Shown here piece after piece: positions 32,616 to 41,111 of a DNA stretch of 64,000 nucleotides. A program made the position numbers and the translations under genes. The first letter of the stretch is position 1. Every line of letters begins with the position of its first letter. Origin of the DNA: an uncultured Oscillospiraceae bacterium (GTDB taxonomy: Bacteria > Bacillota > Clostridia > Oscillospirales > Acutalibacteraceae); contig URCA01000005.1 in NCBI GenBank assembly GCA_900546265.1, positions 83,429 through 147,428 on the forward strand, read 5' to 3'. The notes beneath the pieces were generated by a model. The model did not search any database. It was given only the letters and a program-made list of their open reading frames with translations, and was not told where the DNA came from.

Positions 32616-35600
32616 TCACTCTCCCTTTCTGTCCAGTACGGTATACAGAGTGTTCTGCAGCACGTCCACATCTATAGGCTTTGCCACATGGGCGGTCATG
32701 CCGACGTCCAGGGAGGCCTGAACATCCTCAGCAAACGCGTTGGCTGTCATGGCAATAATGGGAATGTCTGCCGCGTCGTCTCGGTCCATTTTTCGAATGA
32801 CCTTGGTCGCCTCATAGCCGTTCATTACCGGCATTTGGATATCCATCAGAATCGCATCAAAGGTCTGGGACGGAGCCGCCTGAAATGTCCGGACCGCTTG
32901 TCTGCCATCGGGTCTGACGATGGATTCGGCTCCCAGCATACTTAACAATTCCGTAAGGATTTCCGCGTTGATGGCGTTATCCTCCACCACAAGAAACCGA
33001 CGGCCGGCCAAGCCCTGCTTGCGTGCCGCTCCAAACGATTCCGCCATCGCTTCCGGATGGATCCTCTCCTTTGCCTGTGATATTTCGCATTCCAGTTCCA
33101 CGCGGAAAATGGTGCCCCGGTTTACCTGGCTTTCCACAGAAATATCGCCTTCCATTAAGTCTACAAGCCCCTTGGTGATGCTGAGGCCAAGGCCGGTCCC
33201 CTCGACCCGCGTGACGCTGGAATTGCGGGCAAACGGATCGAACAGGTGCGCGATAAACCCCTCCGACATACCGATCCCCGTATCGCTGACGGTGAACCGA
33301 AAGCGGGCGGCGGTCACTTTTTTCGGCTCCAGTTCCTCAATGAGGAAATCCACACGGCCGCCTTCCGGCGTAAACTTGATGGCGTTGCTGAGAATATTGA
33401 TGAAAATTTGATTGATGCGCAGCGGATCGCCCAAAACATATGGGTGCCGCAGCTGTTCGACCTGCACCGAAAAATTCAAGCCGGCCTCTTTGGCCTGAGG
33501 CGTCATCATGACCGATAGCTGATTCAGCAGTTCGGGAATCGCTATAGGAATCTGGTTCAAAAGGATTTTGGACTGTTCAATTTTGCTCATGTCCAGGACG
33601 TCATTGATAAGACTGAGCAGATGTTTGGAGGAAACAGAGATTTTCTGCAGGCAGTCCGCGATTCGCTCCTTGTCGTCCAAATGCGCGACGGCCAGCATCG
33701 TCATGCCGATAATAGCGTTCATCGGGGTGCGAATATCGTGGCTCATGGCGGACAGAAAATCGCTCTTCGCGCGGTTCGCTTTCTTGGCCTCCATAAGCGC
33801 ATGCTCCAACGAGCGTTTTGCGTTTCTCTCAGCCGTCAGCATATCGGTGACATCCGCCTGCACCAAGCAGACCGTCCGGTGGTTTTCGTCTCCCCACAGC
33901 ACATTGATTTGTTTATACCGCATCCCTTTATCCGACCGATAAGGAAAAACGAAGTCGTACCCTGCCGGCTGCTCCGCCAGCCTCTGAAGCATCGTTTCCA
34001 AGCGAAACTGTTTTTGCACCTCTTCCCTGTCCGCCTCCACGCCGTAGCGCATAGAAAAGCTTTTAACCTCCTCGCCATAATGTTCCATCAAATACGGCGA
34101 TAGATTTTCCAGCACCGTACGCCTGGTATACAGGGTAAAGCGATCGCTGCCGACATGAATAAATCCCGCCAGTTCAAACGTATAGGCGATCATATTCAGC
34201 AGTCCCTGCTGCTCGCGTACGGAATCCGTAATATCGATGCGCACCAGACAAACCCGTCCAATCCGCAGATCCACTTCGGAAACCGTCATATTCTTGGTGC
34301 GGATATCCCCCTGCTCATCCACCATGGAAAAAGAAAACGTATAGGACCCTTTTTCCTTCAGTCTGCGCTTGATTTCACACGGCTCCAAAGCGCGGGCATA
34401 CCGTTCCCTATCCTTCGGCACCAAGGAAGACTGCAGCATGCCGGCCATGTGCTCGGAATGCTTGCCCTGAGAAGCGGGCACACAGTTCGCTTTTTTATTG
34501 CAGGTTAAAATCGTATAGGTATCCTGCTCCAGATTCAAATCGATGACAAAATCGTAGTTGGTAACAGACAATTGGTGCAGGATCCGATCGGAAATGGTCT
34601 GCTCTGTCACATCCGTGACGGTGAGAATACCCGTGATATCCCCGGTGTCGGGAGTCTCTACAAGGATGACCTTGAACTGCACATACCGTCCTTTTTCCTC
34701 CTGCGGCAGTTTTATAAAGCACGTGAGGATCTGTTCCGTGTCCTTCCTCGCGAACGCCGCCAAAGCCGGCTCATTGAGATACATGTTCAAAAAGGTCTGC
34801 CGTTCCGCCTCGTCCACAATCAAGCCAGCAATCCCTTGAAAAAACTCCTGCCGTGCGAGCCCGAAGGTATCCAGAAGGGCAGAATGGGTGTAATCGATAA
34901 TTTCGTAAATCCGGTTCTGCGTCACATTGCAGTGCCCGACGATCAAAGCGTTAGGGCCCGGCTTGCGATAATGCTGCAAAATCAGATCGTTATACTGCTG
35001 GCGGATCCGTTCTTGCTCCTCCCGCTCCTTGGTCATGTCATGATAGGCCGCATATACCCGGCCATCGCCGCCCTCATTCTGTATCATGGTCAAGGTGTTT
35101 TTGACCCAGATATACCCATCGTCGCCCTTGCGCAGGCGATACACAATCTCGCAATGATTTTCGCCGCTGGCGATGTAAGCCGCCATTTGCTCATTCACTG
35201 CGGCACAGTCGTCCGGATGCACGCCCGCCATGGCGTCCTTTTTATAGATACGCCACGCTTCCTCCAGCGTCACCCCGGTCATCTGCGCGAAACCGTCCGA
35301 CAGGAACTCCGGAATCAGGCTCCCGTCTTTTTCATAGCGAACCACGGCGACTCCGCCGGGCAGATTTTTCACAATCGTTTGGAAATACTGCTCCAGCCGC
35401 TCCTTCTCTTTTCGGGTGTTGACCTCTTCCGTCGTATCCCGAACATATTTGACATATGCTGGAATACCGTTCCATTCGGTCTCCCGGAAGCGCGTGACAT
35501 AGAACCGATCCGTTTTGGCGACCGGCATTTTGTGCTCCGTTCCATCCGGCAGCTGACTATTCAGGGTGCAAAACGAGCAGGGAGCGGTTTTGCCGTGCAG

Positions 35601-37256
35601 CGCGGCGTAGCATTTCTGCCCAACTCTGTCGCCACCGTGCAGAAAAAGGTCCTTGGATTCGTTCACATAAAGCAAATCGTAATTCTGCTTATCGATGACA
35701 TAGATGCCGTCCGCCGTCTCGTTGGCGATGCTTTGGAAGAGCCGGGTTTCGGAAGACATACCGGTAAACACTGCGTAAAACCGCATGGAGTCGGACAATG
35801 GCCCCATCCGTCTGCCATTGAGATGAATCCAAATCAAATGCCCGTCTTTATGCCGCATCCGATAGGAAACATCCAGCACATCGCCGTTCGTCAGCACCGC
35901 CTGAATGACCGCGAACACCCGCTTCCTATCTGGCTCATAAATCAGTTCGAACGCATCGCCGCGCACTACCTCTTCATACTCCTGCCGGGTATAGCCGGAA
36001 AGCGCTACCACGCCGTCCGAATAGTACGTGGGAAGGAAACGCTTCCCCTCGATCCGATAGCTGGCGATCCCACCGGGAATAGAATTCACCAGATGATCCA
36101 TCTCCAGCTGAGCTTCCTTGCTGTCGGTGATATTGTGAAACACGCAGTGCAGCAACGGGCAGCCCTCATCCTCCCCGACCCATTTCATCTGCACCCGCAC
36201 CCACACGATATGTCCATCCCGATGCTGCTTGCGAAACTCAAATTTCGCGATACCGTGACTCTGTATTACCTCCGCGGCCTTCGAGAGCACTATGGCGGCG
36301 TCCTCAACATATATCATCTCCGCCGCGTCTTGCTGAATCAGCTGCTGGTATTCCTCCGATGTGTAGCCCGTCAGCTGAGCCACGCCATCCGAAAAATAGG
36401 TGGTCTCAAAAATATCCGAAACCTTGTAAATCGCCACGCCCCCGGGGATGGCGTTAACGATATCCTGCATCTTTTCATTGGCGTCGATTAGTTCGCGTTC
36501 CAGACGCATCCGTTCACTGACGTCGCTGTACACACCATATAGCAGCTTGCTGCCGTCGTCCTGCGCCTTAACGGACCCCTCTAGATGGATCCAGCAAAAT
36601 GCGGCACGCCGATCGTTCCATATCCGATAGGTCTGATCCACCAGCGCGCCGCTGCGGACTGCTTCCACGATACCGATCCGCAGGCGTTCAACCTCATCCG
36701 GATGAACACCCAAAAAAGTGGTTTCCCGTTCGATGGAACGAATGTGTTCATCGGAATATCCCATGATCTCATAAAATGCCGGATTATGAAACACCGGCGT
36801 AATCTGTTCGCCATTGAACCGGTAGACGCTTAATCCACACGGAATGCTGCTGAAGGTCGCCTGCAGTTCTTCCCGGAGGGTTTCGCTTCGCTCCTGCTCC
36901 CGCTTCTTTTCCGTCACGTCCAAACCGTATTCGATATGCGCCGGCCTGCCATCCCAATCGATAATTTTCCCACTGAGCTGGTAGACGCGTCGATGAACGG
37001 GATGATAAAACTCCCGAACCAGCAACTCGGCGTCCGACATACTGCTCATGCGACAAAATGGACAGGGCTTCTCATATCCCGCCGCCTGGTAACATGTGGT
37101 GCCGGGAATGCCTGCGCCCCTGCAAAGTGTTTTTCTGGCCAATCGGTTCGCATACAGCAATTCCCAGGATTCTAACGCGCTGACATAAACCGCCACCGGC
37201 GCGTTATCCAGAACGGCCGTCATCTGAGCTACAGAGAGGGGATTGCTCTGCGCCAT
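32616..37256 (-). CDS. Cytoplasmic multi-PAS hybrid histidine kinase
   Basis: A 1546-residue protein with no transmembrane segment. About nine PAS-like domains come first; four share the SIPGGI/AIPGGV and SDGVAQLTGYT pattern. The first (about 10-118) and the fifth (about 505-615) carry paired-Cys motifs (CYQAAGYEKPCPFC and CYAALHGKTAPCSFC), suggesting a metal, Fe-S or redox centre. HisKA (MSHDIRTPMNAIIGM), HATPase_c (NILSNAIKFTPEGG, DTGIGM, GTGLGLSI) and a receiver (Asp in ILMDIQMPVMNGYEA) follow. A stand-alone HPt gene lies two bases upstream, completing a phosphorelay toward the EAL regulator. The signal is unknown. Confidence 0.9.
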   Translation of the reverse strand: MAQSNPLSVAQMTAVLDNAPVAVYVSALESWELLYANRLARKTLCRGAGIPGTTCYQAAGYEKPCPFCRMSSMSDAELLVREFYHPVHRRVYQLSGKIIDWDGRPAHIEYGLDVTEKKREQERSETLREELQATFSSIPCGLSVYRFNGEQITPVFHNPAFYEIMGYSDEHIRSIERETTFLGVHPDEVERLRIGIVEAVRSGALVDQTYRIWNDRRAAFCWIHLEGSVKAQDDGSKLLYGVYSDVSERMRLERELIDANEKMQDIVNAIPGGVAIYKVSDIFETTYFSDGVAQLTGYTSEEYQQLIQQDAAEMIYVEDAAIVLSKAAEVIQSHGIAKFEFRKQHRDGHIVWVRVQMKWVGEDEGCPLLHCVFHNITDSKEAQLEMDHLVNSIPGGIASYRIEGKRFLPTYYSDGVVALSGYTRQEYEEVVRGDAFELIYEPDRKRVFAVIQAVLTNGDVLDVSYRMRHKDGHLIWIHLNGRRMGPLSDSMRFYAVFTGMSSETRLFQSIANETADGIYVIDKQNYDLLYVNESKDLFLHGGDRVGQKCYAALHGKTAPCSFCTLNSQLPDGTEHKMPVAKTDRFYVTRFRETEWNGIPAYVKYVRDTTEEVNTRKEKERLEQYFQTIVKNLPGGVAVVRYEKDGSLIPEFLSDGFAQMTGVTLEEAWRIYKKDAMAGVHPDDCAAVNEQMAAYIASGENHCEIVYRLRKGDDGYIWVKNTLTMIQNEGGDGRVYAAYHDMTKEREEQERIRQQYNDLILQHYRKPGPNALIVGHCNVTQNRIYEIIDYTHSALLDTFGLARQEFFQGIAGLIVDEAERQTFLNMYLNEPALAAFARKDTEQILTCFIKLPQEEKGRYVQFKVILVETPDTGDITGILTVTDVTEQTISDRILHQLSVTNYDFVIDLNLEQDTYTILTCNKKANCVPASQGKHSEHMAGMLQSSLVPKDRERYARALEPCEIKRRLKEKGSYTFSFSMVDEQGDIRTKNMTVSEVDLRIGRVCLVRIDITDSVREQQGLLNMIAYTFELAGFIHVGSDRFTLYTRRTVLENLSPYLMEHYGEEVKSFSMRYGVEADREEVQKQFRLETMLQRLAEQPAGYDFVFPYRSDKGMRYKQINVLWGDENHRTVCLVQADVTDMLTAERNAKRSLEHALMEAKKANRAKSDFLSAMSHDIRTPMNAIIGMTMLAVAHLDDKERIADCLQKISVSSKHLLSLINDVLDMSKIEQSKILLNQIPIAIPELLNQLSVMMTPQAKEAGLNFSVQVEQLRHPYVLGDPLRINQIFINILSNAIKFTPEGGRVDFLIEELEPKKVTAARFRFTVSDTGIGMSEGFIAHLFDPFARNSSVTRVEGTGLGLSITKGLVDLMEGDISVESQVNRGTIFRVELECEISQAKERIHPEAMAESFGAARKQGLAGRRFLVVEDNAINAEILTELLSMLGAESIVRPDGRQAVRTFQAAPSQTFDAILMDIQMPVMNGYEATKVIRKMDRDDAADIPIIAMTANAFAEDVQASLDVGMTAHVAKPIDVDVLQNTLYTVLDRKGE

Positions 37257-37258
37257 AG

Positions 37259-37624
37259 CTATTCTCCTTCCCGCAGCTTCTTCCGAAGTGCCTCCGCTCT
37301 TTGGAATTCGGACTCAACCCTTTGATACAGAGCGGCATAATCGTCGCGGCATTCTCTGGAACGCAGCGGCTCCACGATTACGCAAACCGCCTCGTACAGC
37401 GGCGTCAACCCCATATTGCCCACAACGCCCTTGAGCGTATGAGCCGCCTCGAACGCAGCCGTATAGTCTCTATTCGCCAGCGCCGCCCCCAGCTTCTGCA
37501 TATTTTCGTCCTGAAACAGCATATCCAAAAGCTGAAGATACATGGCTTCATTGCCCATGAAGCGCGCCATGGTCGTATCGTAGTCCGCGCCGTAAGCTTC
37601 AAAAACATCCCGAAATGTCGGCAT
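37259..37624 (-). CDS. Histidine phosphotransfer (HPt) protein
   Basis: A 121-residue four-helix HPt domain with the phospho-acceptor His in AAHTLKGVVGNMGL. It should shuttle phosphate between the receiver of the hybrid kinase and that of the EAL-domain protein in the same operon. The ATG at 37622-37624 is used; a GTG two codons earlier, 5 bases after AGAGG, is an equally good start. It is two bases upstream of the giant kinase, so translation is coupled. Confidence 0.88.
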   Translation of the reverse strand: MPTFRDVFEAYGADYDTTMARFMGNEAMYLQLLDMLFQDENMQKLGAALANRDYTAAFEAAHTLKGVVGNMGLTPLYEAVCVIVEPLRSRECRDDYAALYQRVESEFQRAEALRKKLREGE

Positions 37625-37626
37625 GA

Positions 37627-38389
37627 TCACTCAAGCCTCTTTCCATTAATAAAATCGTATAACGTCTGATACAGTCGTTCCGGCTCAATGGGCTTGGCCA
37701 GATGCGCGTTCATACCAGTCCATGCCCGGCATTTTCCAATCGATCAGGATGGTGTCGAAATATTGATGCTTATCCCAGAGGATTCCGACGCGCTCAATCG
37801 CTTTCCGGCCGCTGTCCACCCATTCGGCCTGGATGCCGATTTCCTTGAGCGTGACCACCGTACTCTCGCAAACCGCCACGTCGTCGTCCACCATCAGCGT
37901 CCGCATATGCGAAAAATTATAATCCCGCTTTTTCAGGTTGTGCCTCAGCTTTTCCTCTTCCGTGATGCCCAGCTTAACGTCCACAGTGAACGCGGTGCCG
38001 ATCCCCTTTATGGAACGCACCGCGATACTGCCATCCATCATGTCGACGATGTTTTTGGAAATGGCCAAGCCGAGACCGGTGCCGCCGTACAGAGCGGTGG
38101 TGTCGGTGGATTCCTGGGAAAAGGGCTCGAAGATGTGAGGAAGGAACTCCTCGCTCATGCCGACACCGGTATCGTTGACGATAAACCGTATAACCGCATC
38201 GTTTTTCGTTCTTTTTCGCTGGGCCGCCGAAAAGGTGACCTTTCCTCCCTCGCCTGTAAATTTGATAGCGTTGCTCAGAATATTGATGAGCACCTGTAAA
38301 AAAGACAGGGTTCCTTCTGCATCGCACTGCTCAAACCAGGAGCGGAAGAACGCTTGCACAGTCGATTCAGCCGCGTTTTGATGGTTCAT
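37627..38389 (-). pseudogene. Internally deleted hybrid histidine kinase remnant
   Basis: A good ribosome site (GGGAGGA) precedes ATG 38387-38389. The first 30 residues (AAESTVQAFFRSWFEQCDAE) look like the start of an NTF2/SnoaL-like sensor domain, but then jump in frame to LINILSNAIKFTGEGG of a HATPase_c domain; the rest of the sensor and the whole HisKA domain are missing. DTGVGM and GTGLGLAI are intact. The receiver has MVDDD and LIDWKMPGMD, then a second deletion of about 40 residues shifts the frame: the reading frame used ends at 37685, while the receiver end GMNAHLAKPIEPERLYQTLY continues in another frame to 37627. It lacks a phospho-acceptor His. A truncated protein may still be made. 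Confidence 0.8.
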
Positions 38390-38457
38390 CGGTTTTCGTC
38401 CTCCCATGACTGCCAAAATGGACACATCACGGCCTGCTGGCCGGATAGCCAACGAAA

Positions 38458-40173
38458 TCAGGCAGAACCGTGCTGGTCGGCGCGGCCGACTGCCGCGTCC
38501 GGTGTAACCGATAAGCGCTGTTCGTTCATCAGCTTTTCAAAGTCCAGGGAGGGCATGGGCCGGGCAAAAAAATACCCCTGCACATAATCGCACCCGATTT
38601 CGCGCAGGCGTTCCAGTTGTTCCTTGGTTTCCACGCCCTCGGCCACCACGCTCAGTTTCATCCAGCGGGCCAAATCCATAATAAAGCGCAGAACTCCCTG
38701 ATTAACCGGCTTGGCCGTTTCGCTCTGCATAAATTTCATGTCCAGCTTCAAGATGTCGATGGGCATTTCATTGAGCATATTTAAAGAGGAGTAGCCGCTT
38801 CCAAAGTCATCCATTTCCACAATAAAGCCAACCTTGCGCAGACGGCTGACCGTATCGATAATCTGCTTCGGATTTTCGGTATAGGCACTCTCCGTAATTT
38901 CGAGATGAAGCCGTTCCGGCGATACATTATATTTTTTCAGGGTATGTATCAAAATGTCCACCAAATCCGCGTTGTAAATGTCCGCCCGGGACACATTGAC
39001 GGAAATAGAAATCGGCGGGTATCCTTTATCGTCCCATTCCCGCAGAATGGAACAGACCCCGTCCCAGATGTATTGATCGAGCCGGGTGATAAATCCGTTT
39101 TTCTCGAACAAAGGAATGAATTCCGAAGGCGGCTGCAGCCCCCATTCCGGATGGTTCCAGCGAACCAGCGCCTCGGCGCCGGCCAACCGGTTGTCCGCGA
39201 TGCGATATTTCGGCTGCAGGTAAATGACGAACTGCCTTTTAGCCAAGGCCGTCTCCATCCCATCCGTAATGGCCTGTTCCCGCAGCAGCTGATTGCGAAG
39301 CTGGTCATCGTAAGCGGCAAAATATTTGCCATACTGCCCTTTGATGCTTCGGGCGGCCAGCAGCGCCCGATCGCACATCTGCTCCACCGAAATCGTGCGG
39401 TCCTCGATGGAATAAATTCCCCATTTCATGATAACGTTCTTTGCGCTGGACAAGGTGTGCACCCGTACGCTGGCCTCCATGAACATCTCGTCCGTATACT
39501 GGACGCTGCGTTCGAGCAGGCAGGCGAACTGATCCGCGTTGAACCGCCCGCAGATCCCCCGCTCCCCGACAAGAGATGTATACATGTCCGCCAGGCCGCA
39601 AAGGAGCCGGTCCCCCGCCGGAATACCGAATACATCGTTAATCAGCTTGAAGTTCTCCACATCAGAACAAATGATATCATACTCCCTGTCCGGATGATGC
39701 AGCAGAATCTCCTTGACCCGCTGATAAAAGAACTCCTTGCTGTACAGCCCCGTCAGTCGATCATACTGAATCAGCCGAACCATGGCGGCGGTTTCCCGCA
39801 GATGGATAATGCTGGCTACCCGATGTAGAATAATCCGGGGTTTATAGGGCTTTGCCACAAAATCCGCCGCACCGTGGGACAAAGCGGCAACCTCTTCGGA
39901 TTCGCTGTCGTTCTGCGTGGTCACGATAACGGGGATGGATGACAAGGAACGATCCGCTTTGACCACGGAGAGAAAGGTATACCCGTCCATTACGGGCATA
40001 ACAATGTCCAGCAGAATCAGGGAAACCCCTTCGCCGTACTGTTTTAACAGATCGAGCGCCGCCTGTCCATTTTCCGCTTCCAGTACATCGTATTCGGCGG
40101 CCAGAATCTGGCACAGCAGCGCCCGGTTCAGGGCATTATCTTCCACAACCAGTATCATTTTACGTGAAATCAT
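38458..40173 (-). CDS. REC-GGDEF-EAL cyclic-di-GMP regulator
   Basis: A 571-residue protein. Residues 5-125 are a receiver (VVEDN, Asp in ILLDIVMPVMDGY, Lys in VAKPYKP). Residues 135-300 are a GGDEF domain whose signature is replaced by GRFNADQF, so cyclase activity is not expected. The EAL domain (about 310-555) keeps EALVRW, the Asn of SVNVSRADI, EITES, DDFGSGYSS, KLDMKF and AEGVET, the metal and catalytic set of active c-di-GMP phosphodiesterases. Phosphorylation through the HPt and giant kinase of the operon probably controls it. It is the first gene and has a strong promoter. Confidence 0.92.
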   Translation of the reverse strand: MISRKMILVVEDNALNRALLCQILAAEYDVLEAENGQAALDLLKQYGEGVSLILLDIVMPVMDGYTFLSVVKADRSLSSIPVIVTTQNDSESEEVAALSHGAADFVAKPYKPRIILHRVASIIHLRETAAMVRLIQYDRLTGLYSKEFFYQRVKEILLHHPDREYDIICSDVENFKLINDVFGIPAGDRLLCGLADMYTSLVGERGICGRFNADQFACLLERSVQYTDEMFMEASVRVHTLSSAKNVIMKWGIYSIEDRTISVEQMCDRALLAARSIKGQYGKYFAAYDDQLRNQLLREQAITDGMETALAKRQFVIYLQPKYRIADNRLAGAEALVRWNHPEWGLQPPSEFIPLFEKNGFITRLDQYIWDGVCSILREWDDKGYPPISISVNVSRADIYNADLVDILIHTLKKYNVSPERLHLEITESAYTENPKQIIDTVSRLRKVGFIVEMDDFGSGYSSLNMLNEMPIDILKLDMKFMQSETAKPVNQGVLRFIMDLARWMKLSVVAEGVETKEQLERLREIGCDYVQGYFFARPMPSLDFEKLMNEQRLSVTPDAAVGRADQHGSA

Positions 40174-40288
40174 GGTCTCATTCCTCTATTTGTTATCCCT
40201 CATCTAGGGAACTCACTTCCATTTTGTTACAATTTAAGGCGAAAAGTCTTCTTTTATACGCTATCTCTGCTTATATATACGTTTTTTT

Positions 40289-40317
40289 AGTATAACATAG
40301 GAAAATGGAAAGCGCAA
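40289..40317 (-). promoter_or_regulatory. Sigma-A promoter of the signalling operon
   Basis: Minus-strand TTGCGC (40312-40317), 17 bases, TATACT (40289-40294) with TG extension, 116 bases before the REC-GGDEF-EAL start. The intervening leader is AT-rich and shows no hairpin. Confidence 0.65.
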
Positions 40318-40393
40318 TCTTTTAGCAATATACTCCAATGAAAGAATTTTTTATTAGTTAAACCAAATTTTGGTGCGGATTTCCAAATTTCTC

Positions 40394-40422
40394 TTGACAG
40401 AGAATGCTGTAACGGATATAAT
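40394..40422 (+). promoter_or_regulatory. Consensus sigma-A promoter of the Rrf2-CcdA transcript
   Basis: TTGACA (40394-40399), exactly 17 bases, TATAAT (40417-40422): a perfect match to the consensus. Its strength suggests it must be held down by a repressor. Confidence 0.88.
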
Positions 40423-40428
40423 TACAGC
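40406..40428 (+). promoter_or_regulatory. Likely Rrf2 operator overlapping the -10
   Basis: GCTGTAA (40406-40412) and TTACAGC (40422-40428) form a perfect 7-bp inverted repeat with a 9-base spacer, covering the -10 box. The geometry suits a dimeric winged-helix repressor, and the Rrf2-type gene starts 23 bases later, so self-repression is likely. Confidence 0.65.
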
Positions 40429-40451
40429 ACGAAGTAAAGAGGTGACGGCTT

Positions 40452-40895
40452 TTGAACAGCGATTTTATTCTCGGCGTTCACGCTCTGGTTTTCCTCAACC
40501 ATAAGGCGGAAACCCTCAACAGCGAAACGCTGGCACAGAATATCTGCACCAACCCTGTCCGGGTACGCCGGGTAATGGCCAGGCTGCGGAAAGCCGGTCT
40601 GGTGGAGACTCGCGGCTGGCGGGAAAACGCCGGCTATTTCTTCCCCCTCCCGCCGGACACGGTCAGCCTGCGGCAAATCGCCGACGCGTTGGACGCCCGT
40701 TTTGTATCCGCCGGTTGGCGCAGCGGCGCTCCCCACATGAAGTGCCGCATAGCTTCTGGTATTTCCGGCGTGGTGGACAATATCCTGGACGACTTAAACG
40801 GCCAATGTCTTGAGCGCTTGGAACATATCACCGTGCAAGATGTCGAGCGGCAGCTGTTCGGCGGCTCTTCGACTTCTGTCGAAACAAACGAATAA
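40452..40895 (+). CDS. Rrf2-family transcriptional regulator
   Basis: A 147-residue winged-helix protein (NSETLAQNICTNPVRVRRVMARLRKAGLV). It starts at TTG with AGAGGTG 8 bases upstream. The three-Cys Fe-S motif of IscR and NsrR is absent; only scattered Cys remain (one in NICTNPV, one in HMKCRIA, one in NGQCLE), so it is closer to YwnA-type members and an Fe-S cluster is doubtful. It probably represses its own strong promoter, and with it the thiol-redox gene downstream. Confidence 0.88.
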   Translation: MNSDFILGVHALVFLNHKAETLNSETLAQNICTNPVRVRRVMARLRKAGLVETRGWRENAGYFFPLPPDTVSLRQIADALDARFVSAGWRSGAPHMKCRIASGISGVVDNILDDLNGQCLERLEHITVQDVERQLFGGSSTSVETNE

Positions 40896-40910
40896 GCCTG
40901 TTTGGAATAG

Positions 40911-41086
40911 GTCATGCTCGTGGAGCAATCGGCGGCCATGTATAGGGGACCCGTATCAACGTGACCTGCATCCCCACCAAATCACCGGCGCACAGTGCCG
41001 CTCTTCCCTGCACCGTCCTGCGCGACGCCGTTTATACCCACCCCACCATGAGCGAGGCGCTCAACGATTTATTCACCTGCGTATAA
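40911..41086 (+). pseudogene. Relic of a FAD/NAD(P) disulfide oxidoreductase
   Basis: Only the two ends of a MerA/Lpd-type flavoprotein remain. VEQSAAMY (from 40919) continues, after a one-base frameshift near 40948, as GTRINVTCIPTK, where a redox-active CxxxxC motif has lost its first Cys to Arg. After a few residues the frame jumps to the C-terminal signature TVLRDAVYTHPTMSEALNDL and a stop at 41086. The NAD- and FAD-binding core (over 350 residues in this family) is gone. The relic lies between the Rrf2 regulator and the CcdA-TlpA gene, so the lost enzyme was probably part of the same redox operon. Confidence 0.85.
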
Positions 41087-41111
41087 AACCGCAACATATA
41101 AAGGAGATGCT

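Noticed and set aside
34572..36491. Long plus-strand open frame opposite the multi-PAS kinase
   Set aside because: It is antisense to a gene with clear domains, has a His/Ile/Leu-rich composition typical of shadow frames and no ribosome site.
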